Positions 18,258 through 27,817 of a stretch of 64,000 nt of DNA are shown here, piece after piece. Source of the stretch: Draconibacterium halophilum (GTDB lineage: Bacteria > Bacteroidota > Bacteroidia > Bacteroidales > Prolixibacteraceae); contig NZ_CP048409.1 in the NCBI RefSeq assembly GCF_010448835.1, positions 186,001 to 250,000 on the forward strand, given 5' to 3'. The number at the start of each line of letters is the position of its first letter. Within the stretch, counting starts at the first letter, position 1. Position numbers and translations under genes: made by a program. The notes beneath the pieces were generated by a model. That model did not search any database. It saw only the letters and a program-made list of their open reading frames with translations, and was not told where the DNA came from.

Positions 18258-20852
18258 ATGAATGCAATTAGCCGTTGGCCACTTCTGGCCATTTTTGCGC
18301 TGCTCTTTTCGGTAGCTTGTACAACTAATGAATCCGACCCCAACCTTATGATACAAAAAGAACTAAACACCAACTGGACTTTCAACCAGGTGGGTGAGGA
18401 CGAATGGTTGCCGGCCACAGTTCCGGGAACAGTACATACCGATCTGCTAGCCAACGAAAAGATTGAGGATCCTTTTTATCGTTTGAACGAACTGGATCAG
18501 CAGTGGATTGATAAAACGGATTGGGAATACAAAAGCACTTTTATGGTTGATAAATCATTCCTGAAGCGCGATAAAGTTGTTATCGATTTTGAAGGACTCG
18601 ACACATACGCCGATGTTTTTGTGAACGGAGAGAAAGTTCTTTCCGCCGATAACATGTTTCGCGAATGGCAGATTGATGTAAAAAATCTGTTAAAAGAGGG
18701 CGAAAATGAGATGCACATTGTTTTTCGCTCGCCAATAAAGGAAGGATTGGAAAAATACAATGCCAACGAATTTGTGTATCCGGGAGCCGAGAACGACCAA
18801 GCGGAACGCGGAGAAGTGGAAGGCAACAAACGAGTAAGTATCTACACACGTAAAGCGGGTTATCATTATGGTTGGGACTGGGGCCCACGGTTGGTTACCA
18901 GCGGAATTTGGAAACCTGTTTACCTGAAAGCGTGGGACAATGCAACTATTGAAAACCTTCAAATAGTACAACACGAAGTTTCTGACGAGAAAGCAACATT
19001 TACAGCTGTTTTCGAGGTGGATGCGGTGAAAAAAGCAAAAGCTGCAATTACCATCAATAACGACGGTCAAAGTCTTGCATCAAGCGATATTAATCTTACT
19101 CCGGGGATAAATAAATATTCAGTTGATTTTGAAATTGCCAATCCACAACTATGGTGGACCAACGGTTTGGGAGAAGCACATTTATACAATCTTTCCGGAG
19201 TTTTGGATGTGAAAGGCCGCACGGTAGCTGAAGATACCCGAATCGGAATTCGCACCCTTGAACTGGTGCGCGAAAATGACGACGATGGTACTTCGTTCTA
19301 TTTCAAATTGAACGGGCACCCGGTATTTATGAAAGGTGCCAACTACATCCCGAACGATATGTTCATTCCTCGAGTTACTGATGAAAATTACCGCACAGTG
19401 GTTGAAACAGCTAAAAACTCGAACAACAACATGCTGCGCGTTTGGGGTGGCGGAATTTACGAAAACGATATTTTTTACGAACTCTGCGATGAGAACGGAA
19501 TTCTGGTTTGGCAAGACTTTATGTTTGCCTGCGCCATGTTCCCCAATAATCCGGAATTTCTTGAAAATATTAAACACGAAGCGATTGACAATGTAAAACG
19601 TTTACGCAATCATCCATCAATAGCTTTGTGGTGTGGAAACAACGAAATTCTTACCGCCTGGAACACTTGGGGGTGGAAAAAAATTGCTGCAGATCAGGGC
19701 GACGATGTACCAGAAAAAGTATGGCAGGCTTATGTTGATATTTTCCATAAAACCTTACCTGATGTGGTTGATGAATACGACCCTTCGCGCAGTTATTGGG
19801 GATCAAGTCCATCATCGGGTCTTGGCGTACAAGCCGACCTTGTTAATGGCGACGAACATTACTGGGGTGTTTGGTGGGGCAAAGAGCCGTTCAGCACTTA
19901 CGCCACACACCTGGCGCGTTTTATGAGCGAATACGGATTCCAGAGTTTCCCAGAAATGGCGACAGTACGAAAATATGCTGAGCCCGAAGATTACGATATC
20001 TACTCGGAAGTGATGAAATCGCACCAGCGTTCATCAATCGGTAACGGAACCATTGAATATTACATGCTTCAGGAATATAAAAAGCCAAAAGATTTTGAAT
20101 CGTTTCTGTATGTAAACCACGTGTTGCAAGCCGACGGAATTAAATTCGGTCTGGAAGGTCACCGCCGTGCAATGCCTTTCTGTATGGGAAGTTTGTATTG
20201 GCAGATCAACGATGTTTGGCCGGTGGCTTCGTGGAGTTCAACCGACTACTACCAAAACTGGAAGGCGTTGCAGTACTACGTGAAAAAAGGTTTTAGTCAG
20301 GTTCTGGCTAGTCCTTACGAAGAAGGAGTCAAATTTAAAGTAGGTATTGTTAACGACCGACTGGAGCCTATTGAAGCTGAGCTTCGCATGCAAATGGTAG
20401 ATTTCGATGGACAGGTGATTTGGGAAGAAGCTCACCTGATTGATATTCCTGCCAATTCAAGCGACGACTATTTTGATGTCAATAAAAACGAGTGGCGATA
20501 CAAATACAGAAGAAATCTGAAAAACGTTGTATTCACCACCGAGCTGGTTGAAAATGGCAAAGTACTTTCGAAAAACCATTATTACTTCCTGCCATTTAAA
20601 AACCTGAGCGTTAAAGCGCCGCAAGTTGAGTATGCCATTACAAAAGCCGACAACGGTTTTGACATTGTTTTAAAAACCGATAAGCTGGCTAAAAATCTTT
20701 ACCTGCAAATGGGTGATGAAGAAGGTTTCTTCTCCGACAATTATTTTGATCTGCTACCGAACGAAAAGGTGTCGATCAATTTAAAAACTGATATTTCGGA
20801 AGAGAAGTTAAATGAAGTGTTGAGTATTCGCACTTTGGATGATGCTTTTTAA
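18258..20852 (+). CDS. Beta-mannosidase, glycoside hydrolase family 2, lipoprotein
   Basis: The 864-residue enzyme starts with a lipoprotein signal ending in FSVAC, so it is probably anchored in an envelope membrane. The GH2 sandwich, Ig-like and TIM-barrel domains follow. Visible motifs are YHYGWDWGPRL and MLRVWGGGIYENDIFYE, the acid/base region LWCGNNEI with E463, and the nucleophile region SEYGFQSFPEM with E558. Family members with this pattern remove terminal beta-mannose from mannan or N-glycan oligosaccharides. The gene stands alone with no SusCD pair nearby, so its role in a larger utilisation locus is not shown. Confidence 0.92.
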   Translation: MNAISRWPLLAIFALLFSVACTTNESDPNLMIQKELNTNWTFNQVGEDEWLPATVPGTVHTDLLANEKIEDPFYRLNELDQQWIDKTDWEYKSTFMVDKSFLKRDKVVIDFEGLDTYADVFVNGEKVLSADNMFREWQIDVKNLLKEGENEMHIVFRSPIKEGLEKYNANEFVYPGAENDQAERGEVEGNKRVSIYTRKAGYHYGWDWGPRLVTSGIWKPVYLKAWDNATIENLQIVQHEVSDEKATFTAVFEVDAVKKAKAAITINNDGQSLASSDINLTPGINKYSVDFEIANPQLWWTNGLGEAHLYNLSGVLDVKGRTVAEDTRIGIRTLELVRENDDDGTSFYFKLNGHPVFMKGANYIPNDMFIPRVTDENYRTVVETAKNSNNNMLRVWGGGIYENDIFYELCDENGILVWQDFMFACAMFPNNPEFLENIKHEAIDNVKRLRNHPSIALWCGNNEILTAWNTWGWKKIAADQGDDVPEKVWQAYVDIFHKTLPDVVDEYDPSRSYWGSSPSSGLGVQADLVNGDEHYWGVWWGKEPFSTYATHLARFMSEYGFQSFPEMATVRKYAEPEDYDIYSEVMKSHQRSSIGNGTIEYYMLQEYKKPKDFESFLYVNHVLQADGIKFGLEGHRRAMPFCMGSLYWQINDVWPVASWSSTDYYQNWKALQYYVKKGFSQVLASPYEEGVKFKVGIVNDRLEPIEAELRMQMVDFDGQVIWEEAHLIDIPANSSDDYFDVNKNEWRYKYRRNLKNVVFTTELVENGKVLSKNHYYFLPFKNLSVKAPQVEYAITKADNGFDIVLKTDKLAKNLYLQMGDEEGFFSDNYFDLLPNEKVSINLKTDISEEKLNEVLSIRTLDDAF

Positions 20853-20869
20853 ACGATGATATTTTGAAG

Positions 20870-20932
20870 GTCATTCTGAGCGAAGTCGAAGAATCTTAAC
20901 AAACGAGATGTTTCGACTTCGCTCAACATGAC
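20870..20932. repeat. Intergenic palindromic repeat (GTCATTCTGAGCGAAG type)
   Basis: GTCATTCTGAGCGAAGTCGA is followed after a short loop by the near-complement ending in CGACTTCGCTCAACATGAC. It lies just after the beta-mannosidase gene and can form a long hairpin. From general knowledge, this sequence type recurs between genes in Bacteroidota; that is recollection, not a search. Confidence 0.7.
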
Positions 20933-21039
20933 TTCTCATCAATCGGTATTTAGGTTCGCGTTGTTGACATCCCACTGTTTAAAACAAATCCACACGCACA
21001 TTCCTATTCAACTCCAATTTCCCCAACTTTAAGCTCAAT

Positions 21040-21567
21040 ATGAATTTATTTATTGCACTCTTTTTTACCATTTTCTCCATTTTTATTGGCAAACCGGCCG
21101 AAAATACTGAGGTGTACCTGGAAAAAGGAGGCCAGTTAATTGCTTTTCAGGCTACCGGCGAAAAAGGCAAGGTGAGCTTTAAACATCTCGACGAGGGCAG
21201 CTACAAGTTACTTTTGGTTTTTCCGCAACAGGAGGGGAAATACATCAAGGAAAAACCCAAACACCAAACGATGACCAAAGCCACCTACAACCCTAAAAAC
21301 AAAAAGTACTACTACCAGGGAACCGAAGGATTTTTCTCTATAAAATTCAGGGGCATTTCAAAAATCAAAAACGAAAATTTCTCAGCGGTCTTTCGGGAGG
21401 AGCGGGATGGAGAAGATAAATACAATGCGATTGCTGAATTTGGGATTCACAATTCTGGCGGATCTATCGGGATATTTGTGGAAGCAATAACTGCTGCACA
21501 ATTCAAAAAAGCAGCTGATAAAATTGGCCAGGATATTTCAACACAATCTATTCGGGGGATAAAATAG
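21040..21567 (+). CDS. Exported hypothetical protein
   Basis: The 175-residue product has a hydrophobic N-terminus (MNLFIALFFTIFSIFIG) that may be a signal peptide. A short beta-rich part (EVYLEKGGQLIAFQATGEKG, then VSFKHLDEGSYKLLLVFP) resembles carboxypeptidase-regulatory-like folds in pattern only. The rest is Lys- and aromatic-rich. I do not recognise a family. It lies between two intergenic palindromic repeats and converges on kbl, so it is probably transcribed alone. Confidence 0.6.
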   Translation: MNLFIALFFTIFSIFIGKPAENTEVYLEKGGQLIAFQATGEKGKVSFKHLDEGSYKLLLVFPQQEGKYIKEKPKHQTMTKATYNPKNKKYYYQGTEGFFSIKFRGISKIKNENFSAVFREERDGEDKYNAIAEFGIHNSGGSIGIFVEAITAAQFKKAADKIGQDISTQSIRGIK

Positions 21568-21603
21568 TTTTAAACCATTTCGCGGATGAGTTTAAACTGT
21601 ATG

Positions 21604-21683
21604 TCATTTCGAACGAAGAGAGAAATCTGTCACTTGAAATCTCTGATGTAACAGATTTCTCAGTCGTTCCTCCTTCGAAATGA
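21604..21683. repeat. Intergenic palindromic repeat between convergent genes
   Basis: TCATTTCGAACGAAGAGAG... is matched in inverse orientation by ...GTCGTTCCTCCTTCGAAATGA, and AAATCTGT pairs with ACAGATTT inside. It fills the gap between the gene ending at 21567 and kbl ending at 21693 and may stop transcription from both sides. It differs in sequence from the repeat at 20870-20932. Confidence 0.65.
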
Positions 21684-21692
21684 AATAGTTAT

Positions 21693-22880
21693 TTAGATAA
21701 TCCCCAATTCTTTTCCAACTTTAATAAAGGCTGCAACAGCCCGATCTATTTCCTCGGGTGAGTGTGCCGCTGAAAGCTGAACCCTGATCCTGGCCTTTCC
21801 GCGAGGCACAACCGGAAAACAGAATCCGATAACATAAACGCCTTCTTTTAACAGTTTGTCGGCAAATTTTATAGCCAGCGGCTCGTCGTAAACCATTACC
21901 GGAACAATGGCCGTATCGCCTTTTACCAGGTCGAAACCGGCGCCTTCCATTTTACTGCGGAAATGTTGTGCATTTTCTATCGTTTTGGCAGGTAGCTCGG
22001 CTCCTCCCGAAAGTATTTCAATTACTTTTAACGTTGCTCCAACTGTTGCCGGTGCTAAAGTATTCGAGAACAAATACGGACGCGAGCGCTGACGCAACAT
22101 ATCGATAATCTCGCGACGTCCCGAAGTACATCCTCCGTTTCCTCCACCCATGGCTTTTCCGAAAGTGGTTGTTATAATATCAATTTCGCCCAGTAAATCG
22201 TAATGCTCGGCAGTACCACGGCCGGTTTTTCCGATGTAGCCTGTTGCATGCGAATCGTCAACCATTACAAGTGCATCATACTTTTTGGCCAGCTTAACAA
22301 TCTCGGGCAAGTTGGCAATATCTCCGTCCATTGAGAACACTCCGTCAGTTACAATCAGGCGGTATTTTGCACCCGAAGCATCTTTCAAACATTGCTCCAG
22401 CTCCGCCATATCAGAGTGTTTGTAACGAAAACGCTGTGCTTTACACAAACGCACTCCATCAATAATCGAGGCATGATTTAACTCATCCGAAATAATGGCA
22501 GAATCAGCACCTAAGAGTGGCTCAAAAACTCCACCGTTGGCATCAAAACAGGCACAGTATAAAATCGTGTCTTCAGTTCCCAAAAACTCAGAAACCTTTT
22601 CTTCCAAATACTTGTGAATGGATTGTGTTCCGCAAATAAAACGCACGGATGAAAGGCCAAATCCCCATTCGTTCATAATATCCTGAGCCGCTTTAACCAC
22701 CTCTGGATTGTTAGCCAGTCCAAGGTAATTGTTGGCACAAAAATTCAGTACCGATTCTCCGGACGACACAGAAATTTCAGAGCTTTGCGAAGTGGTGATG
22801 ATCCGTTCGCTTTTATATAGTCCCTGCTCTTTCAACTCTTCGAGGGTGTTTCGTAGATCGTTTTTTATTTTTCCGTACAT
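21693..22880 (-). CDS. kbl: Glycine C-acetyltransferase (2-amino-3-ketobutyrate CoA ligase)
   Basis: The 395-residue PLP enzyme of the alpha-oxoamine synthase family shows NFCANNYLGLANNPEV, SVRFICGTQSIHKYLE, VDDSHATGYIGKTGRGT and the PLP-lysine region TTTFGKAMGGGNGG. It ends with the family's GKARIRVQLSAAHSPEEI. It cleaves 2-amino-3-oxobutyrate with CoA to glycine and acetyl-CoA, the second step of threonine degradation; no threonine dehydrogenase is adjacent. Close relatives are BioF and serine palmitoyltransferase, but the N-terminal region and length match Kbl best. Confidence 0.93.
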   Translation of the reverse strand: MYGKIKNDLRNTLEELKEQGLYKSERIITTSQSSEISVSSGESVLNFCANNYLGLANNPEVVKAAQDIMNEWGFGLSSVRFICGTQSIHKYLEEKVSEFLGTEDTILYCACFDANGGVFEPLLGADSAIISDELNHASIIDGVRLCKAQRFRYKHSDMAELEQCLKDASGAKYRLIVTDGVFSMDGDIANLPEIVKLAKKYDALVMVDDSHATGYIGKTGRGTAEHYDLLGEIDIITTTFGKAMGGGNGGCTSGRREIIDMLRQRSRPYLFSNTLAPATVGATLKVIEILSGGAELPAKTIENAQHFRSKMEGAGFDLVKGDTAIVPVMVYDEPLAIKFADKLLKEGVYVIGFCFPVVPRGKARIRVQLSAAHSPEEIDRAVAAFIKVGKELGII

Positions 22881-23053
22881 GATTTCAATTGTTTTTAAAC
22901 TTTACACAAAGTAATGGAAAGCTGCACGATTAAACATTGATAAAAGACAGAAATTTCAGGTTGACAATAATCGGTTCCTGTTTGCAGAACAAGCTCAAAA
23001 GTTACTTCAGTAAAACTGCTTACTGCCCCTGCCAACTGATCACTATTTTCTTC

Positions 23054-23061
23054 TATCTTTG
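23054..23061 (+). promoter_or_regulatory. Candidate -7 box of gltX
   Basis: TATCTTTG matches TAnnTTTG exactly and lies 22 bp before the ATG at 23084, leaving a short leader. Confidence 0.6.
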
Positions 23062-23083
23062 CAGCGAATAAATAAACGACAGA

Positions 23084-24610
23084 ATGAGCGACAAAAAAGT
23101 ACGGGTACGATTTGCCCCAAGTCCAACCGGGCCATTGCATATGGGCGGTGTGCGAACAGCCTTATTTAATTACCTGTTTGCCAAAAAACATGGTGGCGAA
23201 TTTATACTCCGAATTGAAGATACCGATCAAACCCGTTTTGTTCCGGGTGCCGAAGATTATATTATTGAAAGCCTGAACTGGTGCGGATTAACACCGGTTG
23301 AAGGACCAGGTATCGATGGTGATTTTGGCCCATATCGTCAGAGCGAGCGTAAAAAGTTGTATAAAAAATATGCCGATCAGCTGGTAGAAAGCGGCTGGGC
23401 TTATTATGCTTTTGATACCGCCGAAGAGATTGATGCTTTGCGCAAAGAGGCAGAAGCAAACAAGGAAACTTTCTCGTACGGAATTGCCACGCGCGACAAC
23501 CTGAACAACTCGCTCAAATTATCGGAAGAAGAAGTTCAGCAAAAAATAGCTGCAGGCGAAGCTTATGTAATTCGTTTTAAAATGCCTGCAGATACCGACG
23601 TTTCAGAGGACGACCTGATTCGTGGCAACGTAACTTTTAACACCACAAAAAGTCTAGACGACAAGGTGCTTTTTAAATCGGATGGTATGCCAACATATCA
23701 CCTTGCTAATGTGGTCGACGATCATTTGATGGAGATTTCGCACGTGATTCGTGGCGAAGAGTGGTTGCCATCGATGCCTCTTCACGTTTTATTGTACAAA
23801 GCCCTGGGTTGGGAGGCTACCAAACCACGATTTGCGCATCTCCCGCTAATCTTAAAACCTGTTGGAAAAGGCAAACTCAGCAAACGCGATGGCGACAAAC
23901 TGGGATTCCCGGTATTTCCATTGTTGTGGACCGACCCTAAAACCGGCGATGTTTCGCGCGGATACCGCGAAGACGGTTATTTCCCTGAGGCATTTATCAA
24001 CCTGCTGGCATTATTGGGCTGGAACCCGGGAACAGAGCAGGAATTTTTCTCGCTGGAAGAACTGGGAGAAATCTTTAGTTTGGAACGAGTAGTGAAATCG
24101 GGATCACGTTTTGATCCGGAAAAAGCCAAGTGGTTCAACAAACATTATTTCCAGGAAAAATCGGTTGATGAACTTGCTGAATTATTTATGCCGGTACTTG
24201 CTGAAAAAGGAATTGAAGCTTCAGACGAAAAAACAAAAGCGGTGGTTGCCGAAATTAAAGAGCGCTGCGAATTTGTTGCCGATCTTTGGGATCAGAGCAG
24301 TTACTTTTTTGAAGCGCCAACAGAGTACGATGCTAAAACAGTAAAAAAACGCTGGAAAGAAAATACGCCGAACCAATTGACTGAAATAGTAAACGTTTTT
24401 GAAACGGTTGACAACTGGAAAGCAGATGCAATAAAAGATGCTTTTTCAGCATTTATGAACGAAAAAGAATGGGGATTTGGCACTATTATGAATCCGCTGC
24501 GCCTGGCGCTGGTTGGAGGAAATATGGGGCCCGATCTGTTTGTAATTTGCGAACTGCTGGGAAAAGAAGAAAGCATTGCCCGCATAAAAACGGCAATTGA
24601 AAAAATTTAA
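23084..24610 (+). CDS. gltX: Glutamate--tRNA ligase
   Basis: The 508-residue class I synthetase carries the HIGH-type motif PSPTGPLHMGG, the KMSKS-type motif KGKLSKRDGDK and a typical anticodon-binding C-terminus (GWNPGTEQEFFSLEEL onward). It charges tRNA-Glu and probably serves translation in general. Length is normal. An exact -7 box at 23054-23061 and a clear terminator at 24631-24663 suggest a single-gene transcript. Nothing is unusual. Confidence 0.97.
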   Translation: MSDKKVRVRFAPSPTGPLHMGGVRTALFNYLFAKKHGGEFILRIEDTDQTRFVPGAEDYIIESLNWCGLTPVEGPGIDGDFGPYRQSERKKLYKKYADQLVESGWAYYAFDTAEEIDALRKEAEANKETFSYGIATRDNLNNSLKLSEEEVQQKIAAGEAYVIRFKMPADTDVSEDDLIRGNVTFNTTKSLDDKVLFKSDGMPTYHLANVVDDHLMEISHVIRGEEWLPSMPLHVLLYKALGWEATKPRFAHLPLILKPVGKGKLSKRDGDKLGFPVFPLLWTDPKTGDVSRGYREDGYFPEAFINLLALLGWNPGTEQEFFSLEELGEIFSLERVVKSGSRFDPEKAKWFNKHYFQEKSVDELAELFMPVLAEKGIEASDEKTKAVVAEIKERCEFVADLWDQSSYFFEAPTEYDAKTVKKRWKENTPNQLTEIVNVFETVDNWKADAIKDAFSAFMNEKEWGFGTIMNPLRLALVGGNMGPDLFVICELLGKEESIARIKTAIEKI

Positions 24611-24630
24611 GAGATAACGATTATACCATA

Positions 24631-24663
24631 AAAAAACCGGCCTTAACCAAGCCGGTTTTTTTT
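24631..24663 (+). terminator. Rho-independent terminator after gltX
   Basis: AAAAAACCGGC and GCCGGTTTTTTT pair across an 8-9 base loop with a T-tract. The A-rich arm on the other strand could also serve the minus-strand gene that ends at 24686. Confidence 0.88.
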
Positions 24664-24685
24664 GTGATCAGATTTCTATCCTTAA

Positions 24686-24931
24686 TTACTTTTTCTTTTT
24701 CTTCATAAAAAAGAAAACAGCCGCCGCAATAACTACAACTGCAACAACAATAATAATTACAGTTGTGTTTGAACCTGATGCCTGTTCAACTCCGGTAAGC
24801 GGAGCCTCTTCCAAATACGAACTGTCCTGAGCTCCCAAGTTATCAATATATGTTCCCTGGTCTTGCGCCATAAGCAACATCGTTGGTAAACTTATAATAA
24901 ACAACCCGATCATTGCAATAACTCTCTTCAT
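24686..24931 (-). CDS. Small exported single-pass membrane protein, hypothetical
   Basis: The 81-residue product has a signal peptide (MKRVIAMIGLFIISLPTMLLMAQ) and a short acidic/Ser-rich periplasmic stretch. One strongly hydrophobic Val/Ile helix follows and the protein ends in a cytoplasmic KKKKK tail, a type I topology. It lies 25 bp after the stop of the glycosyltransferase gene at 24956 and may be the last gene of that operon. I do not recognise a family. Confidence 0.6.
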   Translation of the reverse strand: MKRVIAMIGLFIISLPTMLLMAQDQGTYIDNLGAQDSSYLEEAPLTGVEQASGSNTTVIIIVVAVVVIAAAVFFFMKKKKK

Positions 24932-24955
24932 CTCTCTAAATTTTAATTATTGATA

Positions 24956-26899
24956 TTACTTATTTAATTTCTCCTTCACTCTCTTCAATAGTGGTGCCGC
25001 ATTTTTGTAGCGTGGATTCACCTCCATCAACTCCTCCAAAACAGTATAACTCTCTTCAAATTTTCCCTGATCAAAGAATTTTTGCGCTTCAAGCAAAAAC
25101 AACGGCTCGTAATAAGGATGTATTGCTCTGCCATCTTCCAACAATTTGTCAAGCTCAGCATAATTGCGCTGCGCTAATTTTAAATTCGCCAAATTTACAA
25201 ACATCCAAACATTATTTGGGTCGGTTTCCAGTTCCTTTTTTAATAAAATTTCGGCATCATCCCATTCTCTGTGTTTCAAAAGGTCGATCCCTTTATAATC
25301 ATCCTTCGATTTCCTTTCTAACAGCACCACCAGCGGATTGCCTTTGTGGTAAAAAGTCTTTACAATTCGTGTCGACTGCCAGGTATCGTTTTTCAGCAAA
25401 TACGGATGAATGTAATTCACCCCAAACAATGCGTAGTCCCAATCTGCCGAACTTCGTTCGAGGTAGCGCGAATATTGAAAATCGATATTCGCTATCTTTT
25501 CAAAATAATTCGGCAACTGACAATTCATCGCCACAACCGCTTCGTCATCACCAATTTCGGAGATCAAGAAATCAGTAGCCTCTTTTATTCCATGAAAATA
25601 ATAATCGTACTCGTAATTACTCCATGCAGCTTTATTCCCGCCGGAAATAGCATTAAAATAAATATAATCGGCAGGAAAAGTTTTCGCCTGATGCTGAAAG
25701 GGTAAAATCATTAATACAAAAAACAGGGCTACTGCCGGAATTTTTATTCTCTTTCGGATGTCCAGATTTATTAGCTGAAATAAACCACTAACAGCCAAAA
25801 CTACCATTACCGGAACAACAAACAACATTTGACGCAGTCCGCTATACAGATTCGATCCAATTAAAATTACATACACTACCGGGAAAAGCAGTGTAAAAAA
25901 GACGAACAACTCAATACTGAGTTGTTCGCTTCCAGGTTTAGAAAATTTATAGGTTAAAAAGGCTATAAAGTATAGTACCCCAAGCAATATAAACTCGGGT
26001 GTTGCTATCAAAATCCATTTTAGCAGGTAGTGCCACGGAAGCGATGAACTCCAGATTACCTCGCCTTCGAACAACTGTTTAATACTGATTTTGTAGTGCT
26101 CCATCACCGACAAACTTTCGAGCGGATGACGCACCACATCTTGCAAGGCATAGGGCCAGAATAATAGTCCAAGGAAATACCCTGAAAGGGCTATTACAAG
26201 CCACTGGCCCATTAACCTTACAAAACAAGATTTAGTTGAAACGATATATTTAAGTAAAAAAGGCTTCGAAAGAATTACGATCACAATTCCCACTCCCAAA
26301 TAAACAAACAATATTAATCCGCCTATCCGTACTGAACAGGCAAAAGCAATAGCCAAGCCAAGGCCGATCACTGTTTTCCAGTTTACTTTCGGAAATTGTT
26401 TTAAATACTTTATGATGAAATATATGCCGGCAACATAACTGACTGCAAAAGGAATGTCTTTTAAATTGCCAAATGCCTGCCCAAACAAACGCGGTGTGAG
26501 CATCAGCGATAACACAACGGTTGCCGCCACCCAGTATGAGTTACTTATTTCTTTACCCAGTAAACCGGCAAACAATAAAAGCAAAAAGAAAAATACAGCT
26601 CCGGTAAAATGCCGGGTTAAAAATTCATTTTCGATGGAGAATACACGATTAATTAATGCAGTTAGATTATCAACCGACTGGCCATAATATTTTAAGTTGT
26701 GAACAGGAGTATTAAGGCAAGATGCATCTTCTCCACCAGTATAATACCAGTTTACCACACGCTTAGCATGTGGATAATGCAACATTTCGTCGACATTAAC
26801 AGCCGCTTTTGGCGCTAACGACAGCAAGATCACAGCAGCTACAAACAAGCTGATGCGAAACACGTTGCGTGCCGTTAATATGTCAACTAATTTATTCAT
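24956..26899 (-). CDS. Multi-pass membrane glycosyltransferase-like protein with TPR tail
   Basis: The 647-residue protein has about ten hydrophobic helices. The first extracytoplasmic loop carries NVDEMLHYPHA, a D-E pair as in GT39/PMT-type (GT-C) enzymes that use polyprenyl-phosphate sugars. A soluble C-terminal region from about 540 looks like TPR repeats (DDAEILLKKELETDPNN, ESYTVLEELMEVNPRY). It overlaps the upstream GT2 gene by 8 bp, so the pair is translationally coupled. The plausible scheme is that the GT2 enzyme makes the lipid-linked sugar and this protein transfers it outside. Acceptor and sugar are unknown. Confidence 0.72.
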   Translation of the reverse strand: MNKLVDILTARNVFRISLFVAAVILLSLAPKAAVNVDEMLHYPHAKRVVNWYYTGGEDASCLNTPVHNLKYYGQSVDNLTALINRVFSIENEFLTRHFTGAVFFFLLLLFAGLLGKEISNSYWVAATVVLSLMLTPRLFGQAFGNLKDIPFAVSYVAGIYFIIKYLKQFPKVNWKTVIGLGLAIAFACSVRIGGLILFVYLGVGIVIVILSKPFLLKYIVSTKSCFVRLMGQWLVIALSGYFLGLLFWPYALQDVVRHPLESLSVMEHYKISIKQLFEGEVIWSSSLPWHYLLKWILIATPEFILLGVLYFIAFLTYKFSKPGSEQLSIELFVFFTLLFPVVYVILIGSNLYSGLRQMLFVVPVMVVLAVSGLFQLINLDIRKRIKIPAVALFFVLMILPFQHQAKTFPADYIYFNAISGGNKAAWSNYEYDYYFHGIKEATDFLISEIGDDEAVVAMNCQLPNYFEKIANIDFQYSRYLERSSADWDYALFGVNYIHPYLLKNDTWQSTRIVKTFYHKGNPLVVLLERKSKDDYKGIDLLKHREWDDAEILLKKELETDPNNVWMFVNLANLKLAQRNYAELDKLLEDGRAIHPYYEPLFLLEAQKFFDQGKFEESYTVLEELMEVNPRYKNAAPLLKRVKEKLNK

Positions 26900-27809
26900 A
26901 AACCTCCTTCACCAGGTAAACAGGTCGCTTTTGCACCTCTTTGTAAATGCGGTAAACGTATTCGCCGATGAGCCCCAAAAAGGTAAGCTGCACCGAACCA
27001 AAAAAACTGATAGCTAAAAATGTGGATGACCAACCGAAGGGTGCCAGTCCTGCAAATTTTGAAACCAGCGCGTAAATAATTGCTAATAAAAACACCACCA
27101 CGCCCAGCAAACCCAGGTATAAACATAGTTTTATGGGCCATTTCGAGAACGAATAAATGGCATCGGCCGCCAGTGAGAACAATTTTCTGCTGTTCATTTT
27201 GGCAATACCGTCAGCGCGCTCCGGGCGATCGTAAACAATTGTATCATGCTGAAAACCGATAAAATTCCGGATACCCGGAAAATAGCGGTTATGCTCTGTA
27301 AATTTCAGAATGGCAGAAACAGCTCTACGGCTCATGATACAAAAGTTACCCGCCTGCTCAATCTGCGCTTCTTCCGAAATATTCCGGAATATCTTATGAA
27401 AAACATTGATGTAAAAGCGTTTGCTAAACTTTTCGCCACGTTCCGATCGAACAGCCGAAACCACATCACCTTTTGTCTCTTGTATTTTTTGGAAAAGATC
27501 TTTTATCAGTTCCGGCGGATCCTGCAGATCGCCATCCATAACCACCACAAACTCGCCTTTGGTGTATTCCAATCCGGCAGCAATGGCAGGCTGTAAACCA
27601 AAATTTCTTGATAAGGCCACAACTTTCAATTCCGGCTTCTCACCTTTTAGCTGAAGAAGTTGCTGAAGCGTATCGTCTGAACTTCCGTCGTCAACACACA
27701 CTACTTCGAAAGCTTCACCCAGCGCCACCAAACTTTGGTATACTTCGGCAATTAACCGCGATAACACGGCGCTTTCGTTAAATAATGGTATGACAACTGA
27801 TAGTCTCAT
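26892..27809 (-). CDS. Glycosyltransferase family 2, polyprenyl-phosphate sugar transferase type
   Basis: The 305-residue protein shows the GT-A fold of the DPM1/GtrB/ArnC group: SVVIPLFNESAVLSRLI, VVCVDDGSSDDTL, the DGDLQDPPELI metal-binding motif, a NFCIMSRRAV region and two C-terminal membrane helices ending in IYKEVQKRPVY. Such enzymes load a sugar from a nucleotide donor onto polyprenyl phosphate at the inner face of the membrane. It overlaps the downstream GT-C-like gene by 8 bp and follows the Gfo/Idh gene by 8 bp, so it is likely cotranscribed with both. Confidence 0.88.
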   Translation of the reverse strand: MRLSVVIPLFNESAVLSRLIAEVYQSLVALGEAFEVVCVDDGSSDDTLQQLLQLKGEKPELKVVALSRNFGLQPAIAAGLEYTKGEFVVVMDGDLQDPPELIKDLFQKIQETKGDVVSAVRSERGEKFSKRFYINVFHKIFRNISEEAQIEQAGNFCIMSRRAVSAILKFTEHNRYFPGIRNFIGFQHDTIVYDRPERADGIAKMNSRKLFSLAADAIYSFSKWPIKLCLYLGLLGVVVFLLAIIYALVSKFAGLAPFGWSSTFLAISFFGSVQLTFLGLIGEYVYRIYKEVQKRPVYLVKEVYE

Positions 27810-27817
27810 ATTCTGAT

